Positions 1-9,275 are shown, counted from the stretch's first letter. The stretch is DNA of 64,000 bases from Paraburkholderia sp. BCC1884 (GCF_900996225.1 NZ_CAAJGL010000079.1:124001-188000); one strand, 5' to 3'. A program made the numbers and translations. Notes: generated by a model not told the origin, from the sequence alone.

Positions 1-1
1 C

Positions 2-3000
2 AAGTCGAGCCTCGTGTTCGATACGCTTTATGCGGAAGGGCAGCGGCGCTACGTCGAAACTTTCAGCGCCTACGCCCGGCAGTTTCTCGATCGCATGGAC
101 CGGCCGCAAGTCGACCGGGTCGACGGCGTGCCGCCGGCGATTGCGATCGACCAGACCAACCCGGTGCGCAGTTCGCGCTCCACCGTCGGCACCATGACGG
201 AGCTCAACGACCACCTGAAGCTGTTGTACGCGCGCGCGGCCGAGCTGTTCGACCGCAAGACCGCGCAGCCGGTGCGTCACGACACCCCGGAAACGATCTA
301 CGCCGAGTTGCTCGAACGCACCGCGCAAGACGATCCGCGCCTCGTCGTCACGTTCCCGGTGGAGTTGCCCGAGTCGGCTTCCGAGCAGGAAGTGGAGCAG
401 TGGTTGTCGGCGAGCGGCTACACGCGCGTGCAGGCGCAGCGCGAGGTGGATTCGCCCACCGGCAAACGCAAGCTGCTCGACGTGGTGGCCGACCGCTTCC
501 GTCTGCGTGCGGTCGACAGGCAACGCGCGGTCGAGGCGATCGAAGCCTCGCTCAAGCGCGGCGGCGGCCGGGTCAATGTCTACGTGCTGCCCGCCACACC
601 CGAGGCACCGGAAAGCCAGCCGGCGCAGCCCGCCATCTGGCGTTTCTCCACGGGCTTGCACAGTCCCGAAAGCGATTTGCGCTACGCCGATCCACAGCCG
701 GCGCTGTTCTCGTTCAACTCGGCCTACGGTGCCTGCGAAGTGTGCCGCGGTTTCGGCCGCGTGATCGGCGTCGACCTCGGGCTGGTGATTCCGGACGCGC
801 GCAAGACGTTGAGCGAAGGCGCGATCAAGCCGATGCAAACGCCCGCCTGGAAGGAGTGCCAGGACGATCTGATGCGCTACGCGGCGAAAGCCGGGATTCG
901 CCGTGGCACGCCGTGGGGCGAGCTGACGGACGCCGAGCGTGACTGGGTCATCAACGGGTCGCCGGAGTGGAACGGCAAGTGGCAAACACATTGGTACGGC
1001 GTCAAACGCTTCTTCGAGTATCTCGAATCGAAAGCGTACAAGATGCATATTCGCGTGCTGCTGTCGAAATATCGCAGCTATACGCCGTGTGAAACCTGCG
1101 GCGGCGCGCGTCTGAAAACCGAATCGCTGTTGTGGCGCCTCGGCAGCAAGGCGAATGCGGACGACGTCCTGCCGCCGGCCCGGCGTTTCATGCCGCGCGG
1201 CGTCGAATGGAGCCGTGCCCAGCTCGAAGCCGTGCCGGGACTGACCGTGCACGATCTGATGCTGATGCCGATCGAGCGCATCCGCCGTTTCTTCGACGAA
1301 ATCAGCCTGCCGAGCGCCTTGCTCGACGACGCGCTCAAGCTGCTGCTGGCCGAAGTACGCACGCGTCTCAAGTACTTGTGCGACGTCGGCCTCGGTTATC
1401 TGACGCTCGACCGGCAAAGCCGCACGCTGTCGGGCGGTGAGGTCCAGCGGATCAACCTGACCACGGCGCTCGGCACATCGCTCACCAAGACGCTGTTCGT
1501 GCTCGACGAGCCGAGCATCGGGCTGCATCCGCGCGATCTGAACCGGATCGTCGAAGCCATGCATCGTCTGCGTGATGCGGGCAATACGCTGGTGGTGGTG
1601 GAGCACGATCCGTCGGTGATGCTGGCGGCCGATCGTCTGATCGACATGGGTCCGGGGCCGGGCGAACGCGGCGGTTCGATCATTTACGACGGCGTGCCCG
1701 AAGCGATCCGTTCGTCGGGCACGCTGACCGGCGAGTATCTCGCCGGCCGCCGGCATGTGGCCGATGCGGCGCACTGGACGCAACGGCCAGTCGAGCCCGG
1801 CACGCCGCGCATCGTGCTCGAAGGCGCGACGGAACACAATCTGCGCGACGTCACGGTCGAGATTCCGCTGGAGCGGCTCGTCTGCGTCACGGGGGTGTCG
1901 GGCTCCGGCAAATCCACGCTGCTGCAAGACGTCCTGTATCCAGCCATGGCGCGGCATTTCGGACTCGCGACCGAATCGCCCGGCGCGTTCAGGAGCCTGA
2001 GCGGCGCCGATCAGGTCACCGACGTCGTGTTCGTCGACCAGTCGCCGATCGGCAAAACGGCCCGCTCGAACCCGGCCAGTTACGTGGGCGCGTTCGACGA
2101 GATCCGCAAGCTGTTCGCCAAGGCGCCGCTCGCGCAACAACGGGGTTACGGCCCCGGCATGTTCAGTTTCAACTCGGGCGACGGGCGTTGCCCGACCTGC
2201 GGCGGCTCGGGTTTCGAACATATCGAAATGCAGTTTTTGAGCGACGTGTACCTGCGCTGTCCGGATTGCGACGGCCGCCGTTATCGCGCGGAACTGCTCG
2301 AAGTGAAGATCGAGCGCGGCGAGCCGGCGCGCGCGTTGAGCATTGCCGACGTACTCGAATTGACCGTGAGTGAGGCGATCGCCTATTTCGGGAAGGATGC
2401 CGAAGTACTGCGTGTGCTCCAGCCAATCGTCGACGTGGGGCTTGAATACGTGAAGCTAGGCCAGCCCGTGCCGACGCTCTCCGGTGGCGAAGCGCAACGG
2501 CTCAAACTGGCCGGTTTCCTTGCGGAATCGGCGCAGCCGCGCACGGCGCGCAGCGCGAAACAGCCCGTCGCGAAGCGTCTTTTCATGTTCGACGAACCTA
2601 CCACGGGTTTGCATTTCGACGACATCGCCAAGCTGATGCAGGCGTTCGGCAAGCTGCTGGCAAGCGGTCATTCGCTGATCGTGATCGAACACAATCTCGA
2701 CGTGATCCGCGCTGCGGATTGGCTGATCGATCTCGGTCCAGAAGGGGGCGATGGCGGCGGCCGGGTGCTGTGCGCCGGCACGCCGGACCACGTCAAGCAA
2801 TGTCCGGAATCGCATACCGGCGAGGCGCTGCTGCAATACGATCGTGCGATGGGCGCGGCCGCCGAACCGGCGTCGCAGGGCATACCGCTGCAGAAGGCGC
2901 TGAGCGCGGCACGTGCGCGCCGGGCGATCGAGGGCGAGGACGTGGTGCGCATCGTCAATGCGCGCGAGCACAACCTGAAGGCGCTCGACGTCGACATTCC

Positions 3001-5770
3001 GCACGGCAAGTTCAATGTCATTACCGGCGTGTCCGGGTCGGGCAAGTCCACCCTGGCCTTCGACATCCTGTTCCACGAAGGGCAGCGGCGTTATCTCGAA
3101 TCGCTGAATGCCTATGCCCGTTCCATCGTGCAACCGGCGGGGCGGCCTGAGGTCGATGCCGTCTACGGCATTCCGCCGACGGTCGCGATCGAGCAGCGTC
3201 TGTCGCGCGGCGGTCGCAAGAGCACGGTCGCCACGACTTCCGAGGTGTGGCATTTCCTGCGTCTGTTGTACGTGAAGCTCGGTTTGCAGCACTGTATTCA
3301 CGATGGCACGCCGGTCACGGCGCAAAGCGTCGAATCGATCGCGGCGCAGTTGCTGCGCGATCACAAGGGGCAGCATGTCGGTTTCCTCGCGCCGCTGGTG
3401 GTGAACCGCAAGGGGGTCTATACCGATCTCGCGAAATGGGCGAAAGCGCGCGGCAATTCGCATCTGCGCGTGGATGGCGAATTCGTGCCGGTGGACCCGT
3501 GGCCGAAGCTCGACCGTTTCCGCGAGCATACGATCGAACTGCCGGTGGCCGACCTTGTCGTATCGGCGGACCATGAGGCCGAATTGCGCCAGGCGCTCGA
3601 CCAGACGCTTGAAGTGGGCAAGGGTGTGATGCATCTGCTGACGCCGCTCGACGGCCTGCACGACGCGATCAGCGGCGGCCGGCCCACGTCGAAACTTGGC
3701 GCCGTCAAGGTGCTGTCCACCAGGCGCGCCTGTCCGGTGTGCGGCACGAGCTATCCGGAGCTCGACCCGCGCATGTTCTCGTACAACAGCAAGCACGGCT
3801 GGTGCACGACCTGCGTCGGCACGGGCCTCGCGCTGACGCGAGAGCAACGCGCTGCCTACGACGACACGATCGTCGCCGACGACAACCGCGGTCGCGAGCA
3901 AAGCTTGCCGTCGGAAGAGCAGGAACCCGAAGGACTCGCGGACGAACCGTGTCCGGATTGCGCGGGCACGCGGCTGAATCCGACGGCGCGCGCGGTCACG
4001 TTCGATTCGCAGGCGATCGTCGACGTCGCCCAATGGACGGTGTCCGAGACGCGCGCCTGGATCGATTCACTGGAGATGACCGGCCGCGATGCGGAAATTG
4101 CGCGGGACGTCATCAGCGAGATCGGCAGCCGTCTGCAATTCCTCGAAGAAGTCGGGCTCGGCTATCTGAGCCTCGATCGCGCGGCGCCGAGTCTTTCCGG
4201 TGGCGAGGCGCAGCGTATCCGGCTGGCCGCGCAACTCGGCAGCAACCTGCAAGGCGTGTGCTACGTGCTCGATGAGCCGACCATCGGTCTGCATCCGCGC
4301 GACAACCAGATCCTGCTGAACGCGTTGCGCAAGCTCGGTGAGAAGGGCAACACGCTGGTGGTCGTCGAGCATGATGAAGATACGATCCGGCGGGCCGATC
4401 ACATCATCGATATCGGGCCTGGCGCGGGCAAGCGCGGCGGCACGCTGGTCGCGCAAGGCAGCGTGGCCGATCTGTCGGCGCAGCCGGACTCACTGACCGG
4501 CCAGTTCCTCGCGAACCCGATCGTGCATCCGTTGCAGCCGCGTCGCACGGTGGTTGCGGCGAGCAGGCGCACGGCGGCGGTGCCGGAGCACTGGCTGACC
4601 GTGCATGGCGCCCGATTGCACAACCTGCGTGACGTCACGGTCGGGATTCCGTTGTCGCGACTCGTGGCGGTCACGGGCGTGAGCGGCTCGGGCAAATCGA
4701 CGCTGGCGCGCGACGTGCTCATGGCCAATCTGCTGGATGCCGTCGGCCGCTCCGTGATGTCCTCGCCGGCCACCCGGCGGGCGCGCGCGGCGGCTGAAGA
4801 AAAGCCGGCCGCCAACCGGCGCTCGAGCGTGTTGGCGCGTAGTGCGCCGCGTGCGCCGTTGAACGTGACGCATGCGTGGCAAGGCTGCGATTCGATCACC
4901 GGATGGGAGCCTATCGACCGCGTGCTGGAAGTCGATCAGACACCGATCGGCAAGACGCCGCGTTCGTGTCCCGCTACCTACATCGGCGTGTGGGACGCAA
5001 TCCGCAAGCTGTTCGCGGGCACGCTCGAAGCGCGCGCGCGCGGCTATACGGCGTCGCGCTTCTCGTTCAACACCGGCGACGGGCGTTGCCCGGCGTGCGA
5101 GGGTCAGGGCGTGCGCACGATCGGCATGAGCTTCCTGCCGGACGTGAAGGTGCCGTGCGATGTGTGTCACGGCCAGCGCTTCAACCCGGAGACGCTCGCG
5201 GTGACGTGGCGCGGCAAAAATATCGGCGACGTTCTTACGATGGAGATCGACGAAGCCGTCGAATTCTTCGCGCCGATCTCGAACATCGCGCATCCGTTGC
5301 AGTTGATGAAGGATGTCGGGCTCGGGTATCTCACGCTGGGTCAGCCGTCGCCCACCTTGTCGGGTGGCGAAGCGCAGCGGATCAAGCTCGTCACTGAGCT
5401 GAGCAAGGTGCGCGACGACATTACGCGTCGTGGTCAGAAGCCGCCGCATACACTTTATGTGCTGGATGAGCCCACGGTCGGCCTGCATATGGCGGACGTC
5501 GCCAAGCTGATCCGCGTGCTCCATCGTCTCGCGGACGGCGGCCATAGTGTTGTCGTCATCGAGCACGATCTCGATGTGATTGCCGAGGCGGACTGGATCA
5601 TCGACCTCGGTCCGGAAGGCGGTGTGGGCGGCGGGACGATCGTCGCAGCCACCGATCCCGAAGGGCTGGCCCGTGTCGCTGCGAGCCACACCGGAGCGGC
5701 ATTGCGACCCGTGCTCGCGCGAACGCAACACGGCGCGATGACGGCGAAAGGCGAGGGTACTAACGGGTAA
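2..5770 (+). CDS. uvrA: Tandem-fused UvrA-family excinuclease subunit A (5' end outside window)
   Basis: UvrA is the ATP-driven damage-recognition subunit of nucleotide excision repair. Usual UvrA proteins are about 940 residues with two ABC ATPase halves. This frame exceeds 1,900 residues and holds two complete UvrA units joined head to tail. The first codons in the window read KSSLVFDTLYAEGQRRY, the end of an N-terminal Walker A, so the true start lies upstream and codon 14 is not the start. Three further Walker A motifs (GVSGSGKST) are encoded near 1890, 3030 and 4675, and four LSGGE signatures near 1430, 2480, 4195 and 5360. Zinc-knuckle pairs appear as CEVC, CPTC/CPDC, CPVC/CTTC and CPAC/CDVC. 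The second unit keeps a recognisable UvrB-binding insert (nt 3360-3640), while the matching insert of the first unit (nt 300-600) is diverged. It is likely a paralogue of a normal-length UvrA elsewhere. A hairpin follows the stop. Confidence 0.93.
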   Translation, partial: KSSLVFDTLYAEGQRRYVETFSAYARQFLDRMDRPQVDRVDGVPPAIAIDQTNPVRSSRSTVGTMTELNDHLKLLYARAAELFDRKTAQPVRHDTPETIYAELLERTAQDDPRLVVTFPVELPESASEQEVEQWLSASGYTRVQAQREVDSPTGKRKLLDVVADRFRLRAVDRQRAVEAIEASLKRGGGRVNVYVLPATPEAPESQPAQPAIWRFSTGLHSPESDLRYADPQPALFSFNSAYGACEVCRGFGRVIGVDLGLVIPDARKTLSEGAIKPMQTPAWKECQDDLMRYAAKAGIRRGTPWGELTDAERDWVINGSPEWNGKWQTHWYGVKRFFEYLESKAYKMHIRVLLSKYRSYTPCETCGGARLKTESLLWRLGSKANADDVLPPARRFMPRGVEWSRAQLEAVPGLTVHDLMLMPIERIRRFFDEISLPSALLDDALKLLLAEVRTRLKYLCDVGLGYLTLDRQSRTLSGGEVQRINLTTALGTSLTKTLFVLDEPSIGLHPRDLNRIVEAMHRLRDAGNTLVVVEHDPSVMLAADRLIDMGPGPGERGGSIIYDGVPEAIRSSGTLTGEYLAGRRHVADAAHWTQRPVEPGTPRIVLEGATEHNLRDVTVEIPLERLVCVTGVSGSGKSTLLQDVLYPAMARHFGLATESPGAFRSLSGADQVTDVVFVDQSPIGKTARSNPASYVGAFDEIRKLFAKAPLAQQRGYGPGMFSFNSGDGRCPTCGGSGFEHIEMQFLSDVYLRCPDCDGRRYRAELLEVKIERGEPARALSIADVLELTVSEAIAYFGKDAEVLRVLQPIVDVGLEYVKLGQPVPTLSGGEAQRLKLAGFLAESAQPRTARSAKQPVAKRLFMFDEPTTGLHFDDIAKLMQAFGKLLASGHSLIVIEHNLDVIRAADWLIDLGPEGGDGGGRVLCAGTPDHVKQCPESHTGEALLQYDRAMGAAAEPASQGIPLQKALSAARARRAIEGEDVVRIVNAREHNLKALDVDIPHGKFNVITGVSGSGKSTLAFDILFHEGQRRYLESLNAYARSIVQPAGRPEVDAVYGIPPTVAIEQRLSRGGRKSTVATTSEVWHFLRLLYVKLGLQHCIHDGTPVTAQSVESIAAQLLRDHKGQHVGFLAPLVVNRKGVYTDLAKWAKARGNSHLRVDGEFVPVDPWPKLDRFREHTIELPVADLVVSADHEAELRQALDQTLEVGKGVMHLLTPLDGLHDAISGGRPTSKLGAVKVLSTRRACPVCGTSYPELDPRMFSYNSKHGWCTTCVGTGLALTREQRAAYDDTIVADDNRGREQSLPSEEQEPEGLADEPCPDCAGTRLNPTARAVTFDSQAIVDVAQWTVSETRAWIDSLEMTGRDAEIARDVISEIGSRLQFLEEVGLGYLSLDRAAPSLSGGEAQRIRLAAQLGSNLQGVCYVLDEPTIGLHPRDNQILLNALRKLGEKGNTLVVVEHDEDTIRRADHIIDIGPGAGKRGGTLVAQGSVADLSAQPDSLTGQFLANPIVHPLQPRRTVVAASRRTAAVPEHWLTVHGARLHNLRDVTVGIPLSRLVAVTGVSGSGKSTLARDVLMANLLDAVGRSVMSSPATRRARAAAEEKPAANRRSSVLARSAPRAPLNVTHAWQGCDSITGWEPIDRVLEVDQTPIGKTPRSCPATYIGVWDAIRKLFAGTLEARARGYTASRFSFNTGDGRCPACEGQGVRTIGMSFLPDVKVPCDVCHGQRFNPETLAVTWRGKNIGDVLTMEIDEAVEFFAPISNIAHPLQLMKDVGLGYLTLGQPSPTLSGGEAQRIKLVTELSKVRDDITRRGQKPPHTLYVLDEPTVGLHMADVAKLIRVLHRLADGGHSVVVIEHDLDVIAEADWIIDLGPEGGVGGGTIVAATDPEGLARVAASHTGAALRPVLARTQHGAMTAKGEGTNG

Positions 5771-5779
5771 AAGGGCGGA

Positions 5780-5807
5780 GCGGCGCAATTTACCGGAATT
5801 GCGCCGC
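5780..5807 (+). terminator. Hairpin after the uvrA stop codon
   Basis: A perfect 11-bp inverted repeat, GCGGCGCAATT and AATTGCGCCGC, around a 6-nt loop starts 9 nt after the stop codon. The T-tract that follows is poor, so this may be a weak intrinsic terminator or an mRNA 3'-end stabiliser. Confidence 0.6.
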
Positions 5808-6242
5808 TTGTGACGAATTGCATCGCTCGTCTATGCGTAAGCTATGTGTAATTTAATTCAATTGATTTGTAATTAGTCAAAAGACGTAATCGCCATGCCT
5901 ATTTGAAGTGTCGTAAATAGCCCTAAAAAGAAATTCAAAGCCCGTTTTTCTTCTGCTATCTTCTCGCCTTCAGTCGAAGCCTCGTTTTGCTGTCCGATCA
6001 TCGCAGCGAGGATCCGGCTGGCGATCCCGTCAGGCTGTTATGCATCCTCCGTGCAAGGCCCGTCCGGCGGGCTCTGCGGCATAAGATCGAAGCATCCTGC
6101 CAGCTGTCGTGAATGCTTTTGCGTCGCTCCGTGAGAGTGGCCGCGTCCCAAGTATCGAGCCGCGATAAGCGGTCTCCGCATCTGTCCGACATACGCTTTT
6201 TCTTTTAAAGCGGCGGAAATCCAGTGTTAGTTAGAGGGTTCT

Positions 6243-6254
6243 TTCTAAACTAAG
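6243..6254 (+). promoter_or_regulatory. Motif TTCTAAACTAAG, copy 1
   Basis: The reverse complement of this 12-mer occurs at 7398-7409 just upstream of exbB. An imperfect inverted copy (TTAGTTAGA, starting near 6226) also faces it across about 9 nt, making an operator-like dyad some 20 nt upstream of the candidate -35. Function is unknown. Confidence 0.3.
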
Positions 6255-6275
6255 TATGCTGGCATCAAAAAAAGT

Positions 6276-6305
6276 TTGACCGTACATTTTTTGTCCTGCT
6301 ATCGT
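6276..6305 (+). promoter_or_regulatory. Candidate sigma-70 promoter upstream of tonB
   Basis: TTGACC (6276-6281), an 18-nt spacer and TATCGT (6300-6305) form a plausible -35/-10 pair. It would give a leader of about 340 nt before the tonB start. This is an eye-read match only. Confidence 0.3.
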
Positions 6306-6648
6306 TGCCTCCCATGAAACGAATGTGACGTTCGCGCAAAAAGTCCCAGGCGCCATCGCGGACATCCATTACGTTGTCTTCTGCGTTCATGCGGCAAGAG
6401 AACGGGCGGGTCATATTTAATCTATTAGTAGTTCTACCTAGATTGGTGCCGAGCCAGTCAAGGCGTCGTTACGCCTGGCGAACGCCGACGCGCTCGTGCC
6501 GATCAATCCAGGTGGATCGGCAATACAGGAATTTTGGACTACAAATCAATGCAGTCAGATTGATCGGGTCGGTCGAAGTAAAGGATGTTGGCGGTAAGAA
6601 AGCGCACTGCAGTTACAGAAATGGACGGTTCACGCCGGAGGAGTAAAG

Positions 6649-7359
6649 GTGGGTACGAAAGTTGAAGGGCAATTTCCGGCAGCAACGGCCCGGATGGAAC
6701 GGCCAGGACGCCCACGCGAGTTTGGGCGCAAGCAACAAAACCCAGTACGCCGCTTTGGCGGCATCGCAGTTGTTCTGCTCCTGCATATCGTGCTGATCTA
6801 TGCACTTATCAACGGCCTCGCCACCAAGGTCGTGCAAGTCATCCAGCACCCCATCGAAACGAAGATCATCGAGCCGGTGAAGCCGCCGCCTCCGCCGCCG
6901 TTGCCGACCGTGCAATTGCCGCCGCCGAAGTTCGCGCCGCCGCCGCCGCCGTTCGTGCCGCCGCCGGAAGTGCAGGTGCAAACGCCGCCGCAGCCGACTA
7001 TCACGCACCAGGCTGCGCCGGTCGTGTCGGCGCCTGCCGTGGCTCCGCCCGCACCGCCGGCCCCGCCCGCACCGAGCAAGCCCGTGAGTGCCGAAGTTGG
7101 CGTCGTGTGCCCGAACTCGGATCAGATCCGTTCGTCGATCCGCTATCCGAAGGAAGCACAGGAAAACAACGTGACGGGTGATGTGCTCATTGAATTCGTT
7201 GTCGACCCGCAAGGCCATATTACGAATGAACGTGTTGCCAAATCGGCAGACGATTCCTCGCTGGATCGCGCTGCGTTCAACGCGGTCAAGCAGTTCACGT
7301 GCGTTTCCCAAGGCCAGGCTGTCCGTGTGCAAGTTCCGTTCTCGTTTAACCTGAACTGA
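6649..7359 (+). CDS. tonB: TonB energy transducer
   Basis: TonB links the inner-membrane ExbB/ExbD proton motor to outer-membrane receptors. The 236-residue product has a short cytoplasmic N-terminus, one membrane segment at about residues 31-53, a long proline-rich periplasmic spacer (runs of PPPPPP, residues about 75-145) and a C-terminal TonB domain with DVLIEFVVDPQGHITN and a closing VPFSFNLN strand. The start is GTG at 6649, chosen because GGAGGAG lies at 6637-6643 with ideal spacing. It is followed by exbB, exbD, exbD2 and a TPR gene on the same strand, so it probably serves the receptor at 11646-14369. The repetitive CCG codons of the spacer are normal for TonB. Confidence 0.9.
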   Translation: MGTKVEGQFPAATARMERPGRPREFGRKQQNPVRRFGGIAVVLLLHIVLIYALINGLATKVVQVIQHPIETKIIEPVKPPPPPPLPTVQLPPPKFAPPPPPFVPPPEVQVQTPPQPTITHQAAPVVSAPAVAPPAPPAPPAPSKPVSAEVGVVCPNSDQIRSSIRYPKEAQENNVTGDVLIEFVVDPQGHITNERVAKSADDSSLDRAAFNAVKQFTCVSQGQAVRVQVPFSFNLN

Positions 7360-7397
7360 TCCCACAGGCTGTTCGGTACCGGTAGCGATTTATCAGT

Positions 7398-7409
7398 CTT
7401 AGTTTAGAA
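7398..7409 (-). promoter_or_regulatory. Motif TTCTAAACTAAG, copy 2 (inverted), upstream of exbB
   Basis: This is the inverted copy of the 12-mer at 6243-6254 and lies 27 nt before the exbB start. Shared placement ahead of tonB and exbB suggests a common regulator or a shared RNA-processing site. This is inference. Confidence 0.3.
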
Positions 7410-7435
7410 GTTGTACTAATGAACTTGGAGCAGGC

Positions 7436-8344
7436 ATGAAGAAGCGTACTCTCGCCGCACTGGCGGCAACCATGTTGTTCGCCGTAACCACGGTGGATAC
7501 CTTTGTAGCACCGCATATGGCCCACGCGCAGGCTAGCGACGCAACCGCGTCGGCAGCCACGGCGCCGGCCACCGCAGCACCGCAAACCGCGAGCGCGGCA
7601 ACCGACGACGCCGTGCCGCCGCCGGCGCCGGCTACCTCGGAAACGGTCAGCAACCCCTACGGCCTTGGCGCGCTCTGGAAGAACGGCGACTTCGTCGCAC
7701 GCTTCGTCCTGATTCTGCTGGTGCTGATGTCGATGGGCAGCTGGTACATCATGATCACCAAGTTCGTCGAGCAGTTCCGTGCGAACCGCCGCGCGAAGAG
7801 CGCCGAAGAACAGTTGTGGACCGCGCCGTCGCTGGTTGAAGGCGCCAGGCTGCTCGACGAAGCGTCGCCGTTCCGCTTCATCGCCGAAACGGCTATCGAA
7901 GCAGGCGAGCATCACGACGAAGCCCTGCTCGAAGCAGTCGACCGCAATACCTGGATCGATACGTCGGTCGAGCGCGCGATCACCAATGTGTCGAATCGTC
8001 TGCAAGACGGCCTGGCCTTTCTCGGCACGGTCGGCTCGACGGCACCGTTCGTCGGTCTGTTCGGTACGGTGTGGGGTATCTATCACGCACTGACGGCAAT
8101 CGGTATCGCCGGCCAGGCATCGATCGACAAGGTCGCGGGTCCGGTGGGTGAAGCGCTGATCATGACCGCAATCGGTCTGGCAGTGGCTGTGCCCGCGGTG
8201 CTCGGCTACAACTTCCTGGTTCGTCGCAACAAGTCGGTGATGGAACGTGTGCGTGGCTTCGGCGCACAACTGCACACTGTTCTGCTGGCCGGCAGCCGCC
8301 GCTCGGCGCGCGCCACGGCTCGCGAAACCTCGCTGGCCCAATAA
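7436..8344 (+). CDS. exbB: ExbB/TolQ/MotA-family proton channel with N-terminal export-like extension
   Basis: ExbB forms the pentameric inner-membrane channel that energises TonB. The product is 302 residues, longer than a minimal ExbB of about 240, because of an N-terminal hydrophobic segment ending around AHAQ followed by an Ala/Pro/Thr-rich stretch to about residue 75. Then come the usual three membrane segments: about residues 82-105, and the MotA_ExbB pair with GTVGSTAPFVGLFGTVWGI and a second segment near EALIMTAIGLAVAVPA. The start ATG 7436 has GGAG just upstream. The gene sits 76 nt after tonB and 12 nt before exbD. The extended form with a cleavable-looking N-terminus is common in this family in beta- and gammaproteobacteria. 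Confidence 0.9.
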   Translation: MKKRTLAALAATMLFAVTTVDTFVAPHMAHAQASDATASAATAPATAAPQTASAATDDAVPPPAPATSETVSNPYGLGALWKNGDFVARFVLILLVLMSMGSWYIMITKFVEQFRANRRAKSAEEQLWTAPSLVEGARLLDEASPFRFIAETAIEAGEHHDEALLEAVDRNTWIDTSVERAITNVSNRLQDGLAFLGTVGSTAPFVGLFGTVWGIYHALTAIGIAGQASIDKVAGPVGEALIMTAIGLAVAVPAVLGYNFLVRRNKSVMERVRGFGAQLHTVLLAGSRRSARATARETSLAQ

Positions 8345-8356
8345 GCGGAGTCCGTC

Positions 8357-8779
8357 ATGGCAATGAGCGTTGGGCAGGACGACGACGACGAGGTCATCTC
8401 CAGTATCAACACTACGCCGCTCGTCGACGTGATGCTGGTCCTGCTGATCATCTTTCTGATCACGATTCCGGTAGTGACGCATACGGTGCCGGTGCAGCTG
8501 CCGAAGGAGACGATCCAGCCGCTGCAAACCACGCCGAAGAGCATCGTCATCGCGGTCAACCGCGACGGCGACTTCTTCTGGAACGAGAAGCAGGTCGATG
8601 CGCCTACGCTGCTGGCACGCCTGAAAACCGTGTCGGTCATGACGCCGCAACCGGAAGTGCATGTTCGCGGCGACCAGAGCGCGCGTTATGAATTCATCGG
8701 CCGGGTCATTACCGAGTGCGAGCGCGCTGGTATCGCGAAGGTTTCGTTTATCACCGAGCCGCCGGCACGCGGCGGCTAA
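8357..8779 (+). CDS. exbD: ExbD biopolymer transport protein, first copy
   Basis: ExbD is the single-span partner of ExbB that carries the proton-binding aspartate. The 140-residue protein has a short cytoplasmic head, then NTTPLVDVMLVLLIIFLI, which contains the essential Asp at the start of the membrane segment, and a periplasmic domain ending KVSFITEPP. It starts 12 nt after exbB. It shares the same N-terminal layout with the second copy downstream but diverges in the periplasmic domain, so the two are probably not redundant. Confidence 0.9.
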   Translation: MAMSVGQDDDDEVISSINTTPLVDVMLVLLIIFLITIPVVTHTVPVQLPKETIQPLQTTPKSIVIAVNRDGDFFWNEKQVDAPTLLARLKTVSVMTPQPEVHVRGDQSARYEFIGRVITECERAGIAKVSFITEPPARGG

Positions 8780-8837
8780 CTTTGCATGAGATCGGACGAG
8801 GCGCCACAGCGCGAAGTCCGATCGACAGGAGACGATC

Positions 8838-9266
8838 ATGGGAATGAACGTATCGTCGGGTGGCGGTAGCGAACCGGATGTGATGGTCGACATCAACACC
8901 ACGCCGCTGATCGACGTGATGCTGGTGCTGCTGATCATGCTGATCATCACGATTCCAATCCAGACGCACGCCATCAAGATGAACTTGCCGGTCGGCAATC
9001 CGCCGCCGCCGATCACGCAACCCGAAGTGGTGCAGATCGATATCGACTTCGACGGCACCACGACCTGGAACGGCCAGCCCGTGCCGGACCGCGCGGCGCT
9101 CGAATCGAAACTCGCTCAGGTGGCGGCCGAACCGGTGCAGGCAGAAATTCATCTGCGGCCGAACAAGCTGGTGCCGTACAAGGATGTCGCGGCGGTGATG
9201 GCGTCAGCACAACGACTGGGCGCGACGAAAATCGGCCTGATCGGCAACGAGCAGTACATGCAATAA
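8838..9266 (+). CDS. exbD2: ExbD biopolymer transport protein, second copy
   Basis: This is a second ExbD of 142 residues with the motif NTTPLIDVMLVLLIMLIITI and a periplasmic domain ending KIGLIGNEQYMQ. A tandem exbD pair after tonB-exbB is known from Xanthomonas, where exbD2 has a role separate from iron uptake (recalled from literature). AGGAG upstream supports ATG 8838. It lies 58 nt after exbD and 9 nt before the TPR gene, so it is very likely part of the same transcript. Confidence 0.88.
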   Translation: MGMNVSSGGGSEPDVMVDINTTPLIDVMLVLLIMLIITIPIQTHAIKMNLPVGNPPPPITQPEVVQIDIDFDGTTTWNGQPVPDRAALESKLAQVAAEPVQAEIHLRPNKLVPYKDVAAVMASAQRLGATKIGLIGNEQYMQ

Positions 9267-9275
9267 GGAAGGGCA

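Larger units (their letters stand above)
5808..6648. other. Long AT-richer intergenic region upstream of tonB
   Basis: About 840 bases without a gene I can support. Short open frames exist on both strands (for example 6374-6646 plus and 5998-6192 minus), but they match no family and lack the third-position GC pattern of the neighbours. The region holds a candidate promoter (6276-6305) and a 12-base motif shared in inverted orientation with the exbB upstream region. No tRNA or riboswitch-like structure was recognised. A long leader for tonB or an unrecognised small RNA is possible. Confidence 0.4.

Noticed and set aside
2456-4033. 525-codon open frame on the minus strand inside uvrA
   Set aside because: It is antisense to strongly conserved UvrA motifs, has Arg/Asp/His-rich composition typical of frame shadows in GC-rich DNA, and matches no family.
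6374-6646. 90-codon frame ending just before tonB
   Set aside because: No family, no coding-type codon bias, and its end overlaps the tonB ribosome site. A leader peptide cannot be excluded but is not supported.
6885-7080. CCG-rich repetitive stretch that could look like a tandem repeat
   Set aside because: It encodes the proline-rich spacer of TonB, which is normally repetitive at the DNA level.
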